In this document: piece by piece, positions 31,962 through 40,277 of the stretch
Layout of the letters: each line of letters starts with the position of its first letter
How positions within the stretch are numbered: the first letter of the stretch is position 1
Source: Clostridia bacterium
Lineage (GTDB): Bacteria; Bacillota; Clostridia; Lachnospirales; Lachnospiraceae
Direction of reading: 5' to 3'
Assembly (NCBI GenBank): GCA_029101305.1
Contig: JAQXQS010000124.1
Span: 1-49,834 of the forward strand
DNA length: 49,834 bases
The notes under the pieces: model-generated
Database searches by the model: none
Told to the model about the DNA's origin: nothing
The model's input: the letters and a program-made list of their open reading frames with translations, nothing else
Position numbers and translations under genes: made by a program

Positions 31962-33686
31962 ATGACAGAGAAAAAATCTCCTATAATTTCTTTTAAAAAT
32001 TTTTCTTTTCAGTACCGGGCACAGAAAAAGCCTACACTGAAAGAAATCAACCTGGACATTTATCCAGGTGAGCGTGTGCTGATCGCCGGCCCGTCCGGCT
32101 GTGGGAAAAGTACGCTGGCAGGCTGTATAAACGGACTGAATCCTTTTTCCAATCCAGGAGAATGTACGGGACAGCTTATGGTGGATGGCGTGGATGCTCC
32201 GAAGAGCAGCATTTTCCAGCTTTCCGCACATGTGGGAACAGTGCTCCAGGATCCGGACGGACAATTCATCGGGCTGACGGTGGGGGAAGACATTGCCTTT
32301 GCCCTGGAGAACAGCTGCATGCCACAGGATGAGATGCATCAGATCACCCGCCACGCAGCAGAATTGGTGGGAATCCAGGATCATCTGGGTTATGCGCCTC
32401 ATGAGCTTTCCGGCGGGCAGAAGCAGAGAGTCAGCCTGGCTGGTGTCATGGTTGACCAGGTGAAAATCCTGCTTTTCGACGAGCCGCTGGCGAACCTGGA
32501 TCCGGCTACCGGCAAACAGACTATTGAGTTGATCGATGAGATCCAGGAAAAAACAGATACGACAGTGGTGATCATTGAGCACCGCCTGGAGGACGTTCTT
32601 TGGCGGAATGTTGACCGTATTATCCTTATGGGGGATGGCCGGATTCTGGCAGACCTTCACCCGGATGAACTTTTGTCCACCAGTCTTCTTGAAGAAAATG
32701 GAATACGTGAGCCCCTCTACCTTACGGCTATGCGCTATGCCGGGGTGGAGATCACTTCTGGGAAAAAGCCTGCCCATGTAACGTCTGTGGTACTTGATGA
32801 GGCAGACCAGATGAAGGTGAAAAACTGGTTTCAGGCAGGTCCATCTGTGGAAGCTGCGGCTAAAGGCGAACCGCTGCTTGAGATCAAGAATCTCAGCTTC
32901 GGATATGAGAAAGGACAGCAGACTCTGCGGGATGTTTCCCTTACCATTCATAAAGGTGAAATGGTAAGCATCGTAGGCAAAAATGGTGCAGGTAAATCGA
33001 CCTTTTCCAAGCTGGTCTGTGGATTCGAGACACCAGACAGCGGAGAGATTCTTTTCCAGGGAAAAGACCTTTTGCAGGAGAATATCCGCCACAGAGCGAA
33101 GCATATCGGCTATGTGATGCAGAATCCCAACCAGATGATTTCCAAGACCATGATCTTTGATGAGGTGGCATTAAGCCTTAGGAATATGGGAAAAAGCGAG
33201 GAGGAAATCCGGGAAAAAGTAGAGGAGACGTTGAAAGTCTGTGGACTTTACCCATTTCGGAACTGGCCGGTTTCAGCACTCAGCTTCGGACAGAAGAAGC
33301 GTGTGACCATTGCCAGTGTGCTGGTGCAAGATCCGGAGCTGATCATTCTGGATGAGCCTACAGCAGGGCAGGATTTTCACCATTATACAGAGATTATGGA
33401 GTTCCTTCGTGGACTGAACGAAAAAGGAGTGACCGTTGTGATGATCACTCACGATATGCATCTGATGCTGGAGTACACGCCGCGGGCGCTGGTATTTGCA
33501 GACGGCAGGCTGATCGCGGACAGAAGCGCGGCTGCTGTTCTCTGTGATCCACAGCTGATCAGTCAGGCTGCTTTGAAGGAGACCAGTCTTTTTACTCTGG
33601 CGAATCAGCTGGGAATCAGTCCGGCAGAGGCGTTTGTAGAGCGTTTTATTGAGGAGGACAGGGAGGTGCGAAGCCATGGCCGCTAA
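31962..33686 (+). CDS. ECF transporter ATPase, two ABC domains fused
   Basis: 574 residues carrying two complete ABC ATPase domains. Domain 1: Walker A GPSGCGKST (K49), signature LSGGQKQRV, Walker B ILLFDEPLANLDP. Domain 2: Walker A GKNGAGKST (K345), signature LSFGQKKRV, Walker B LIILDEPTAGQD. It equals an EcfA1-EcfA2 fusion of the YkoD type and powers vitamin uptake with the T and S components. ATG 31962 with GAGG just upstream is preferred to TTG 31950. The end overlaps the T component gene by 11 bases. Confidence 0.93.
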   Translation: MTEKKSPIISFKNFSFQYRAQKKPTLKEINLDIYPGERVLIAGPSGCGKSTLAGCINGLNPFSNPGECTGQLMVDGVDAPKSSIFQLSAHVGTVLQDPDGQFIGLTVGEDIAFALENSCMPQDEMHQITRHAAELVGIQDHLGYAPHELSGGQKQRVSLAGVMVDQVKILLFDEPLANLDPATGKQTIELIDEIQEKTDTTVVIIEHRLEDVLWRNVDRIILMGDGRILADLHPDELLSTSLLEENGIREPLYLTAMRYAGVEITSGKKPAHVTSVVLDEADQMKVKNWFQAGPSVEAAAKGEPLLEIKNLSFGYEKGQQTLRDVSLTIHKGEMVSIVGKNGAGKSTFSKLVCGFETPDSGEILFQGKDLLQENIRHRAKHIGYVMQNPNQMISKTMIFDEVALSLRNMGKSEEEIREKVEETLKVCGLYPFRNWPVSALSFGQKKRVTIASVLVQDPELIILDEPTAGQDFHHYTEIMEFLRGLNEKGVTVVMITHDMHLMLEYTPRALVFADGRLIADRSAAAVLCDPQLISQAALKETSLFTLANQLGISPAEAFVERFIEEDREVRSHGR

Positions 33687-34509
33687 GACCGTATTGAATT
33701 ATCTGCCCCGGGAAAGTGTGATCCACAAAATGACCGGAACCACCAAGCTGGCATTTTTCCTGTTGTTTACTTTTGCAAGCATGATTACTTATAATACCTG
33801 GGTGCTGCTGGGGTTATTCGCTGTGAGCCTGGCGGCATTTAAGCTGAGTAAGATCCGTTTCCGCGAAGTGCGGTTCATGATGATCTTTATGCTGGTATTT
33901 CTGCTGTTGAACAATCTGTTTATTTTTCTGTTTGATCCAAACCAGGGAACAACATTGTATGGCACCAGACATGTACTTTGCCATCTGTTCTGGCGGTATG
34001 ATCTGACTGCTGAGCAGCTGTTTTATATGCTGAATATTTCCCTGAAATATTTTGTGGCGCTGCCAGTTGCTATCCTGTTTATTTCTGCAACGAACCCAAG
34101 TGAGTTTGCTGCCAGTCTGAACAGTATCGGGATTTCTTATAAGGTGGGCTATTCGGTGGCGATTGCGCTTCGCTACATTCCGGATATCCAGCGTGATTAC
34201 CATAGTATCAGCCAGGCTCAGCAGGCCAGAGGCGTGGAGCTGGGGAAAAATGAGCACTTTTTTGCCCGGTTGAAGAATTCGGTGAATATTCTTCTGCCAT
34301 TGATCCTTACCAGCCTGAACCGGATCGATACTATTTCCAATGCTATGGAATTACGTGGATTTGGAAAAGATAAGAAGAGGACATGGTACATGAAACGGCC
34401 GTTTGAGAAACGGGATTTCGTGGCGATTGGAATCGGTGTGGCGCTGCTGGCGGTCAGCCTGGCGGTGACCATAAAGTGGGGGAGATTTTATAATCCGTTT
34501 GTGGGATGA
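33676..34509 (+). CDS. ECF transporter transmembrane T component
   Basis: 277 residues with about five membrane helices. The cytoplasmic coupling motifs are seen: SISQAQQARGVELGKN and ISNAMELRGFGKDKKR in pieces (two A/E-R-G motifs), which contact the ATPases. The opening TGTTKLAFFLLFTFASMITY is typical. The start overlaps the ATPase gene, with GGGAGGTG upstream. It completes a dedicated three-gene ECF module with 31184 and 31962. Confidence 0.92.
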   Translation: MAAKTVLNYLPRESVIHKMTGTTKLAFFLLFTFASMITYNTWVLLGLFAVSLAAFKLSKIRFREVRFMMIFMLVFLLLNNLFIFLFDPNQGTTLYGTRHVLCHLFWRYDLTAEQLFYMLNISLKYFVALPVAILFISATNPSEFAASLNSIGISYKVGYSVAIALRYIPDIQRDYHSISQAQQARGVELGKNEHFFARLKNSVNILLPLILTSLNRIDTISNAMELRGFGKDKKRTWYMKRPFEKRDFVAIGIGVALLAVSLAVTIKWGRFYNPFVG

Positions 34510-34531
34510 AAGTGAATAGAGGGAATGAGTA

Positions 34532-34583
34532 GGGGCTGCCGCTTCACAATTTGTTGTGATAGTGCGCAGCTCCTTAATTTTTG
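34532..34583 (+). terminator. Hairpin terminator after the ECF module
   Basis: GGGGCTGCCGCTTCACAA (34532-34549) pairs imperfectly with 34554-34573 and is followed by TTAATTTTT. Confidence 0.65.
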
Positions 34584-34639
34584 GATAAGATAAGAGACAA
34601 GTTTAAGGCAATTTATTAAGATAACGTAAGATAATACTA

Positions 34640-34668
34640 TTGACAGAAATTAGGAAAGAAGTTACTAT
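34640..34668 (+). promoter_or_regulatory. Probable promoter for the toxin-like gene
   Basis: TTGACA (34640-34645), a 17-base spacer, and TACTAT (34663-34668). The start codon is about 75 bases further on. Confidence 0.5.
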
Positions 34669-34740
34669 GATATAACGCATTGCGTGTATAAAAATGATAC
34701 TGAACCAAGATGTTTGTTTATGAAAGGGTAGTATATCGTA

Positions 34741-35270
34741 TGAGTAGAAGGGGAAATGTTGATATTATTGCAGATTCAGATGGTAGAAAGATTGTTGTAA
34801 TTCGCGATATACGATTTAAAGGAAAGAGGAAAATTAATTGGGAAGATGTTAAGGCATATCTTCGAACTTATGTAGGAGAATTCTATAGAATTATATCTGA
34901 TGATGAAATTATCTATATTGGAAATGATTTGCCGAATGAATATACTGGATCAAAATATACCTACAAATTAAAAGGAACTGTTGCAAAAGCAAAAGCAAAT
35001 GCAACACAGGGATTACCAGAGTTATTGAAAATAGCACAAGGTGGAAATTACCGGGAAAATAGTGAACAAAAACATAATCGGAATGCTAAATTTGGATGGT
35101 ATAGATATGATTCATATTTTGCGTTGCCGATATATGGTGAAAAGAACGAGGTCGAGAGATATAATATTTTTCATGCGTCTATGATTATAAGGCATTCAGA
35201 AGATGGAAAAAAGTATTTGTATGACATTGTAGATATAAAAAAAGAAACGGGCAACCCGCTTGAATCATAA
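34741..35270 (+). CDS. Toxin-like protein of mobile-element style (function unknown)
   Basis: 176 residues; ATG 34741 has AAAGGG about 11 bases upstream, and an ATG at 34710 is an alternative. The second half (NRNAKFGWYRYDSYFALPIY, NIFHASMIIRHSEDGKKYLYDIVDIKKE) follows a pattern I associate with small nuclease- or polyvalent-protein domains carried by integrative elements in Clostridia (LPD or PBECR-like groups); I cannot assign a family with certainty. The region is more AT-rich than its neighbours, suggesting transfer. The first 25 codons (GNVDIIADSDGRKIVVIRDIR) recur in damaged form at the end of the HTH gene at 35419. Confidence 0.6.
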
Positions 35271-35418
35271 GATTGTACACGACACAAAACCCATTTCTTT
35301 ATTTAAAGAATAACTTGGAAAGAAGAGTTTGTCAATGTAATTTTGAAAAAGGTTTTACTTTATAAAGTGAAAAATTATTATAAATAATACATTGATTTTT
35401 ATAGATTGGAGAATAACT

Positions 35419-35652
35419 GTGAGCAGGGGAAAAGAAGTAAAAGAATTACGGGAAAAAATGGGAATGAACCGAAGAGAATTTAGTAACTATTATGGAATCC
35501 CATATCGAACAGTTCAGGATTGGGAAGCTGAAAAGCGGGAACTTCCGGATTATCTTTTGCGCTTGCTGAAATATCGGGCTGAAATAGAACTAAAAGTGGG
35601 AAAAGAGAATGTTGAAATTATTGAAGATTCAGATGGTCAAAAATTGTTGTAA
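35419..35652 (+). CDS. Small XRE-type HTH protein with a truncated foreign tail
   Basis: 77 residues. The HTH covers about 4-55 (VKELREKMGMNRREFSNYYGIPYRTVQDWEAEKR in pieces), close to small antitoxin-like regulators common in Lachnospiraceae. The last 15 residues (ENVEIIEDSDGQKLL) match the start of the 34741 protein, and the DNA stays similar past the TAA, so a one-base loss has cut off a second copy of that gene. GTG 35419 is chosen because GGAG lies eight bases upstream. It may control the toxin-like gene just before it. The spacer 35271-35418 is AT-rich with no clear feature. Confidence 0.7.
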   Translation: MSRGKEVKELREKMGMNRREFSNYYGIPYRTVQDWEAEKRELPDYLLRLLKYRAEIELKVGKENVEIIEDSDGQKLL

Positions 35653-35746
35653 TTCGTAATATACAATAAAATACATAGCATGTTACAATGTACGAAGCAG
35701 TTATAATAAAAACGATAAACTACAGATATTACAGGAGGAAAGATAC

Positions 35747-36292
35747 ATGAGCTGTATAACTACATACACAAGAAAACATTTCGACCCTGTTCATCCGGAG
35801 CCGGAAGGAATCTGCATCCAGGATATTGCCCATGCATTGTCCATGATCTGTCGTGGAAATGGGCATGTAAGTACCTTCTGGTCAGTTGGTGAGCATTGTA
35901 TCTGCTGTGCAAAAGAGGCATTGGGACGGGGGTATTCCCATCGGCTGGCGTTGGCTTGTCTTCTTCATGATGCAAGTGAGTGTTATATGTCTGATGTGCC
36001 AAGACCACTGAAACAGGAAATGCCAAGATATAGAGAGATAGAAGATCAGCTTCTGGAAGTAATCTATGAGAAGTTTCTGGGAAGTATGCTGACAGCTGAG
36101 GAACAGCGGCTTTTAAAGGAAATTGATGATGATCTTCTGTGGTATGACTTGGAGATTTTGCTGGAGGAGAAGCAGCCGGGGGAGGCACCGAAGCTGCATT
36201 TTGAGCTGGATTATACGGTTCGGGATTTTGAATCGGTTGAGAAGGAATATCTGAAGCTGTTTGAGAAACTGTTGGCAGAAGATAAGTTATGA
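35747..36292 (+). CDS. HD-domain phosphohydrolase (YfbR-like)
   Basis: 181 residues of the HD superfamily. Metal ligands visible are H50 (SVGEHCI), H74-D75 (ACLLHDASECYMSD) and an acidic residue in EIDDDLLWYD. The order and spacing resemble the YfbR 5'-deoxynucleotidase group and phage-type HD proteins beginning with a short beta lead (TYTRKHFDPVHP). It probably removes phosphate from a nucleotide, but the substrate is not certain. AGGAGG precedes the ATG. It is followed in the same direction by small genes, possibly co-transcribed. Confidence 0.85.
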   Translation: MSCITTYTRKHFDPVHPEPEGICIQDIAHALSMICRGNGHVSTFWSVGEHCICCAKEALGRGYSHRLALACLLHDASECYMSDVPRPLKQEMPRYREIEDQLLEVIYEKFLGSMLTAEEQRLLKEIDDDLLWYDLEILLEEKQPGEAPKLHFELDYTVRDFESVEKEYLKLFEKLLAEDKL

Positions 36293-36379
36293 TCCGCGAA
36301 AAAATTACAACTTAGCGGTTAAGAATTAAGCAATACAAGGAATATGTGACATGGTCAGAAAGGAATCATACTTAAGAAA

Positions 36380-36595
36380 ATGAAATACAAGGTTTTGGAA
36401 ATCCAGGAAGATCTGGATTTCGGGTGCGAGGAAAGAAGTGAAGATTCTCCGGTGATGGCAGTGGTGTTGCTGAAGGGTGAGGATGGAAGCGAGAAGATGA
36501 CCCGGCAGGTGGATCAGATGCTTTATGACAGGGAGATTAATGTGGGAGATTTTGTCGTGTTTGATGAGAGCATGAAACTAAAGAAAAAAGAATGA
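36380..36595 (+). CDS. Small acidic hypothetical protein
   Basis: 71 residues with a beta-rich look (YKVLEIQEDLDFGCEE, MAVVLLKGEDG, VGDFVVFDESMKL), no membrane segment and no family I recognise. The ribosome site is weak (AAGGA about 14 bases upstream). Position between the HD gene and the phosphatase gene on the same strand supports it being real. Confidence 0.6.
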   Translation: MKYKVLEIQEDLDFGCEERSEDSPVMAVVLLKGEDGSEKMTRQVDQMLYDREINVGDFVVFDESMKLKKKE

Positions 36596-36636
36596 GTTTT
36601 CTAAAATTGTGATTACACCAGGAGGTACCATAACAA

Positions 36637-37179
36637 ATGGGACATTTATATTTCGTAAGACACGGACAGACAATCTGGAACGTAGAGAATAAAATCTGTG
36701 GGGCGACAGATATTGCACTTACAGATTTTGGCCATGAACAGGCAATTGAGACTGGGAAAAAGATTCTGGAAGAGGGAATCCAGGCGGATGAGATTCTGTA
36801 TTCCCCACTGATCCGGGCGGCTGAGACGGCCAGACATATTTCAGAAATTACAGGGATTCCAAGGCGGGAAGAGCCAAGGCTGACGGAGCAGAATTTCGGA
36901 AAGTGGGAATCCACACCAAGAGATGGCGCCGATTTCCGAAAAGCCAAAGAGCTTTTTGCCTGCAATTATGAGGGAGGGGAATCTATGCTCCGTCTGGCTC
37001 AGAGAGTTTATAATCTGCTGGATGAAATCAAGGCAGAATCCAGTGAGAAAACTTACATTCTAGTGGCCCATAACGGAATCGCCAGAATGGTACAGTCTTA
37101 TTTTTATGATATGACAAATGAGGAATACGCGGCATTTGGTGTGAAAAATTGCGCGGTTGTACGGTATGAATTCAAGTAA
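36637..37179 (+). CDS. Histidine phosphatase (phosphoglycerate mutase-like)
   Basis: 180 residues. The RHG motif is R8-H9-G (LYFVRHGQTIWN); other family marks are GATDIALTDFGHEQA, YSPLIRAAETARHI, the E in LTEQNFGKWES and the second histidine in LVAHNGIARM. Such proteins remove phosphate through a phospho-histidine; the short length suggests a phosphatase rather than a glycolytic mutase. AGGAGG lies 10 bases before the ATG. Confidence 0.92.
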   Translation: MGHLYFVRHGQTIWNVENKICGATDIALTDFGHEQAIETGKKILEEGIQADEILYSPLIRAAETARHISEITGIPRREEPRLTEQNFGKWESTPRDGADFRKAKELFACNYEGGESMLRLAQRVYNLLDEIKAESSEKTYILVAHNGIARMVQSYFYDMTNEEYAAFGVKNCAVVRYEFK

Positions 37180-37261
37180 TTGTTCAGAGCACGATTTCGG
37201 GTATATTTGTCAAAGATGTTTCTGTACAATTACATTTTTATAAAAAGGAGAACACAAAACC

Positions 37262-37483
37262 ATGGGAAAAATTATCGATTTATCATCAGTACTGGAAAAA
37301 GAGGAGAAATTGCAGCGGGTGGAGGATTTTCTGGAAGAGCTGAAGGATGATTTCGCCGAGCTGATCGAAGAATATGAGGAGGATAATGCAGACCAGGATA
37401 AGCTGGATGCAATGACAGATGCTTTGGATGCGCTGGAAGATGCCTACGATATTATATCGGATATTGTGGCAGATGAAATATAA
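37262..37483 (+). CDS. Small acidic helical hypothetical protein
   Basis: 73 residues, nearly all helix-forming and very acidic (LEELKDDFAELIEEYEEDNAD in pieces), probably a coiled-coil hairpin. No family is recognised. AAAAGGAG lies upstream of the ATG. Confidence 0.7.
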   Translation: MGKIIDLSSVLEKEEKLQRVEDFLEELKDDFAELIEEYEEDNADQDKLDAMTDALDALEDAYDIISDIVADEI

Positions 37484-37496
37484 AAAATCCTAAAAA

Positions 37497-37529
37497 CCTA
37501 TTGACATAGTAGGATAATAGTGGTAATAT
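37497..37529 (+). promoter_or_regulatory. cysK promoter with overlapping CCTA-N9-TAGG operator
   Basis: -35 TTGACA at 37501-37506, a 17-base spacer, and -10 TAATAT at 37524-37529. The palindrome CCTA (37497-37500), nine bases, TAGG (37510-37513) wraps the -35 box. The same arrangement stands before larE at 46762-46778. A sulfur-responsive Rrf2-type repressor (CymR-like) is the likeliest binder, by inference. Confidence 0.7.
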
Positions 37530-37681
37530 CCATTTATCAGATGAAAATACTAGGAAATTATAGAACAAAGAAATTATACTACTGTAAAGCGGTGCAGAAT
37601 CTGTCTGGGAAATATTTCAGTCCTGGTATATTATAGGAAGTATTTTTCAACGTCAGCCTGCAGACCGGGAAAGGAATGGAT

Positions 37682-38611
37682 ATGGCATACTATAAGGGAA
37701 CACTTGGATTAATTGGAAATACTCCACTTGTTGAGGTTACGAACATTGAGAAAGAGCTTGGACTGGAAGCAACCATTCTTGTAAAGCTGGAATACTTTAA
37801 CCCGGCAGGAAGCGTTAAGGACAGAATCGCTAAGGCCATGATCGAAGATGCAGAGCAGAAGGGAATTCTTAAAGAGGGTTCTGTTATCATCGAGCCTACT
37901 TCCGGTAATACCGGAATTGGTCTTGCATCTATCGCTGCAGCGAAGGGATATAGAATCATTCTTACCATGCCGGAGACCATGAGTGTTGAGCGTAGAAACA
38001 TTCTGAAAGCATACGGCGCAGAGCTTGTTCTTACAGATGGAACGAAGGGTATGAAAGGCGCCATTGCCAAGGCAAACGAGCTTGCAGAGGAGATTCCGAA
38101 CAGCTTTATCCCAGGACAGTTTGTGAACCCGGCGAACCCGGCTGTTCATAAAGCGACTACAGGCCCAGAGATCTGGAGAGATACTGAGGGCAAGGTAGAT
38201 ATCTTTATCGCAGGAGTGGGTACTGGTGGAACACTTACCGGAACAGGTGAGTATTTGAAGGAGCAGAAGCCGGACGTGAAGATCGTAGCACTTGAGCCTG
38301 CTACATCACCAGTATTATCAGAGGGAAAAGCCGGCCCGCATAAGATTCAGGGAATCGGCGCAGGTTTCGTTCCAGAAGTTCTGAATACCAAGGTTTATGA
38401 CGAAGTGTATAAAGCAGAAGCTGAGGATGCTTTTGCAACAGCCAAACTTCTTGCACATAAAGAAGGAATCCTTGTAGGAATCTCTTCTGGTGCTGCATTA
38501 AAGGCTGCAATTGACTATGCGAAGAAACCGGAGAATAAGGGTAAGGTGATCGTTGCACTTCTTCCGGATACAGGAGACAGATATTATTCTACACCATTGT
38601 TTACAGAGTAA
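37682..38611 (+). CDS. cysK: Cysteine synthase A (O-acetylserine sulfhydrylase)
   Basis: 309 residues; makes cysteine from O-acetylserine and sulfide with PLP. The PLP lysine is K46 in GSVKDRIA; other motifs are [11 protein letters not shown] (substrate loop), [15 protein letters not shown] (phosphate loop) and [11 protein letters not shown] 37682 is chosen since AAAGGA sits about seven bases upstream; ATG 37676 overlaps that site. The gene has its own promoter with a CCTA-N9-TAGG operator shared with larE. It converges on the YesN gene, with a long hairpin between. Confidence 0.95.
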   Translation: MAYYKGTLGLIGNTPLVEVTNIEKELGLEATILVKLEYFNPAGSVKDRIAKAMIEDAEQKGILKEGSVIIEPTSGNTGIGLASIAAAKGYRIILTMPETMSVERRNILKAYGAELVLTDGTKGMKGAIAKANELAEEIPNSFIPGQFVNPANPAVHKATTGPEIWRDTEGKVDIFIAGVGTGGTLTGTGEYLKEQKPDVKIVALEPATSPVLSEGKAGPHKIQGIGAGFVPEVLNTKVYDEVYKAEAEDAFATAKLLAHKEGILVGISSGAALKAAIDYAKKPENKGKVIVALLPDTGDRYYSTPLFTE

Positions 38612-38648
38612 ATAAGAATTGAAGCAGCCATTCAGAAAATGACAGAAG

Positions 38649-38706
38649 ATCAGCAGGTCTGATATGCATTGTGAACAGAGCATATCAGACCTGCTGATTT
38701 GTAATT
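38649..38706. terminator. Bidirectional terminator between cysK and the YesN gene
   Basis: A perfect 19-bp stem: 38649-38667 with 38680-38698, loop of 12. It stands between convergent genes, where either strand could terminate. Confidence 0.8.
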
Positions 38707-40267
38707 ATGATTGTTTTTTTCTGTATTGATCCGGTGTCATGCCTTCCACTTTTTTGAATGCTCTGAAAAAATAACGTACGTTATTATATCCTGACAAAAG
38801 AGCAATCTGATACATTTTCTTATCTGAGGAAATCAGTAATTCTTTTGCGTGTTTTACTCTTACTTTATTTAGATAATCAATAAAACTTTCCCCTGTTTTC
38901 TTTTTAAAAATATGGCTTAAATAACTTCGGTTTACATAAAATAGGGAAGCGGCAATCTCTACACTGACATTTTTCTGATAATAATGTTCGATATATGTCT
39001 TTACATTATTAATCAGATCTTCGTCTCCATAGATCTCCTGTGTAATAAAGTTATTTGCAATATTTGTAAAAAAAGTTCTGTAATACCGATAAAGTTCAGA
39101 CAGACTGAAAATTATATTTACTGCGTTTTGCGTATTTGCTTCTGTACGCATGATTTGTAATTCCGGTATGGAATAACTTAACATATAACGTACTTGACCG
39201 CTGATGTGATAGCAGTTAAACTTTATATCCGCTATGGAAAGGTCGGGTATTCTTCGATAAAGGTCAAATAGTTCGTCTATCAATTTACCTGTTTCCTCTA
39301 CTCGTCCTGCTTCTACAGAAAAAACCAGTCTTTCCATGTTTTTCCATGGAATCCTTTTGGGAAGCTCACTTTGCTCGATATATTCGAATACATTCTCAAA
39401 GCTGTCTGTTTTCTTTTGATTCAGAGCAAGTATAGTTTCTTTAAATGCACCTGTCAGTTCTGAAATATTTGTATGTGCTGCGCTGATGCCATAAAGTACT
39501 TCCAGTTTACATTTCCAGAACAGCGAAGAAAGTTCTTTGATTATCTGTCGGACATATGTATTTTCCAGAAACAGTTCTTCCTGTGGAAATGTCATGATGA
39601 GAAATCCCAGGTTATCCGAATTTGAATGCGCTATAAACAAAATATTACTCTCATATTGATTTTCCTGTATAAAATATTCTATTTCTTCTTTTGGAAGGGC
39701 TTTTTCTGAATACAGTGTAATCAGTACGATTTTTCTTTTCTGAAACATGAACCGTATCTTTCTGGAAACAAATTCTCCTGCACCTGTCAGATGACCTTCA
39801 ATTATATTTCGGATTATCCCAAGATCATAATTTACCTGTGATTTTTCATAATGTTCTGTTTCAAGCTTGGTTTTTACAGTCTCGGTTTCTATTAAGTCTA
39901 TTTTTTTTATGACTTTCTTTACAGATTCAACAATCTCTTCTGTACTGAAAGGTTTTAAGATATAATCTATAACTTTGGCGTGAATAGCCTGCCGCATATA
40001 TTCAAAATCCTGATAACCGCTGATAACGATCAAGGCAATTTCCGGATATTGCTCCGACAGAATTGGAAGCAGGGCAGTTCCATCCATAACAGGCATTTTC
40101 ATATCTGTTATTACAAGTTCTGGATGGACAGTATTGATTAATTCCAGCCCCGCCTTGCCGTCTTCTGCTTCACCTGCGCATTGCAGGATATCAGATACAG
40201 GAGCCAGTTTTTCAATGGTTCCTTTTCTTGTTAAAAATTCATCGTCAATAATAACATATTTGTACAT
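38705..40267 (-). CDS. YesN-type response regulator with AraC output domain
   Basis: 520 residues. The receiver domain (about 1-120) has D8-D9-E and phospho-acceptor D55 (VITDMKMPVMDG) and lysine in DYILKPF. A middle helical region of about 280 residues is followed by a C-terminal AraC double HTH (VSVEIAASLFYVNRSYLSHIFKKKTGESF and KMYQIALLSGYNNVRYFFRAFKKVEG in pieces). The ATG at 40267 is set by AGGAGG six bases upstream, ten bases after the kinase stop. With the kinase it forms a carbohydrate-responsive pair typical of gut Firmicutes, probably acting on the divergent sugar-binding protein and glycosidase genes. Confidence 0.93.
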   Translation of the reverse strand: MYKYVIIDDEFLTRKGTIEKLAPVSDILQCAGEAEDGKAGLELINTVHPELVITDMKMPVMDGTALLPILSEQYPEIALIVISGYQDFEYMRQAIHAKVIDYILKPFSTEEIVESVKKVIKKIDLIETETVKTKLETEHYEKSQVNYDLGIIRNIIEGHLTGAGEFVSRKIRFMFQKRKIVLITLYSEKALPKEEIEYFIQENQYESNILFIAHSNSDNLGFLIMTFPQEELFLENTYVRQIIKELSSLFWKCKLEVLYGISAAHTNISELTGAFKETILALNQKKTDSFENVFEYIEQSELPKRIPWKNMERLVFSVEAGRVEETGKLIDELFDLYRRIPDLSIADIKFNCYHISGQVRYMLSYSIPELQIMRTEANTQNAVNIIFSLSELYRYYRTFFTNIANNFITQEIYGDEDLINNVKTYIEHYYQKNVSVEIAASLFYVNRSYLSHIFKKKTGESFIDYLNKVRVKHAKELLISSDKKMYQIALLSGYNNVRYFFRAFKKVEGMTPDQYRKKQS

Positions 40268-40277
40268 TTGCTGCCTC

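Noticed and set aside
31932-33104. 390-codon antisense frame opposite the ECF ATPase gene
   Set aside because: The sense strand encodes two complete ABC domains; the antisense product has no recognisable motif and no ribosome site.
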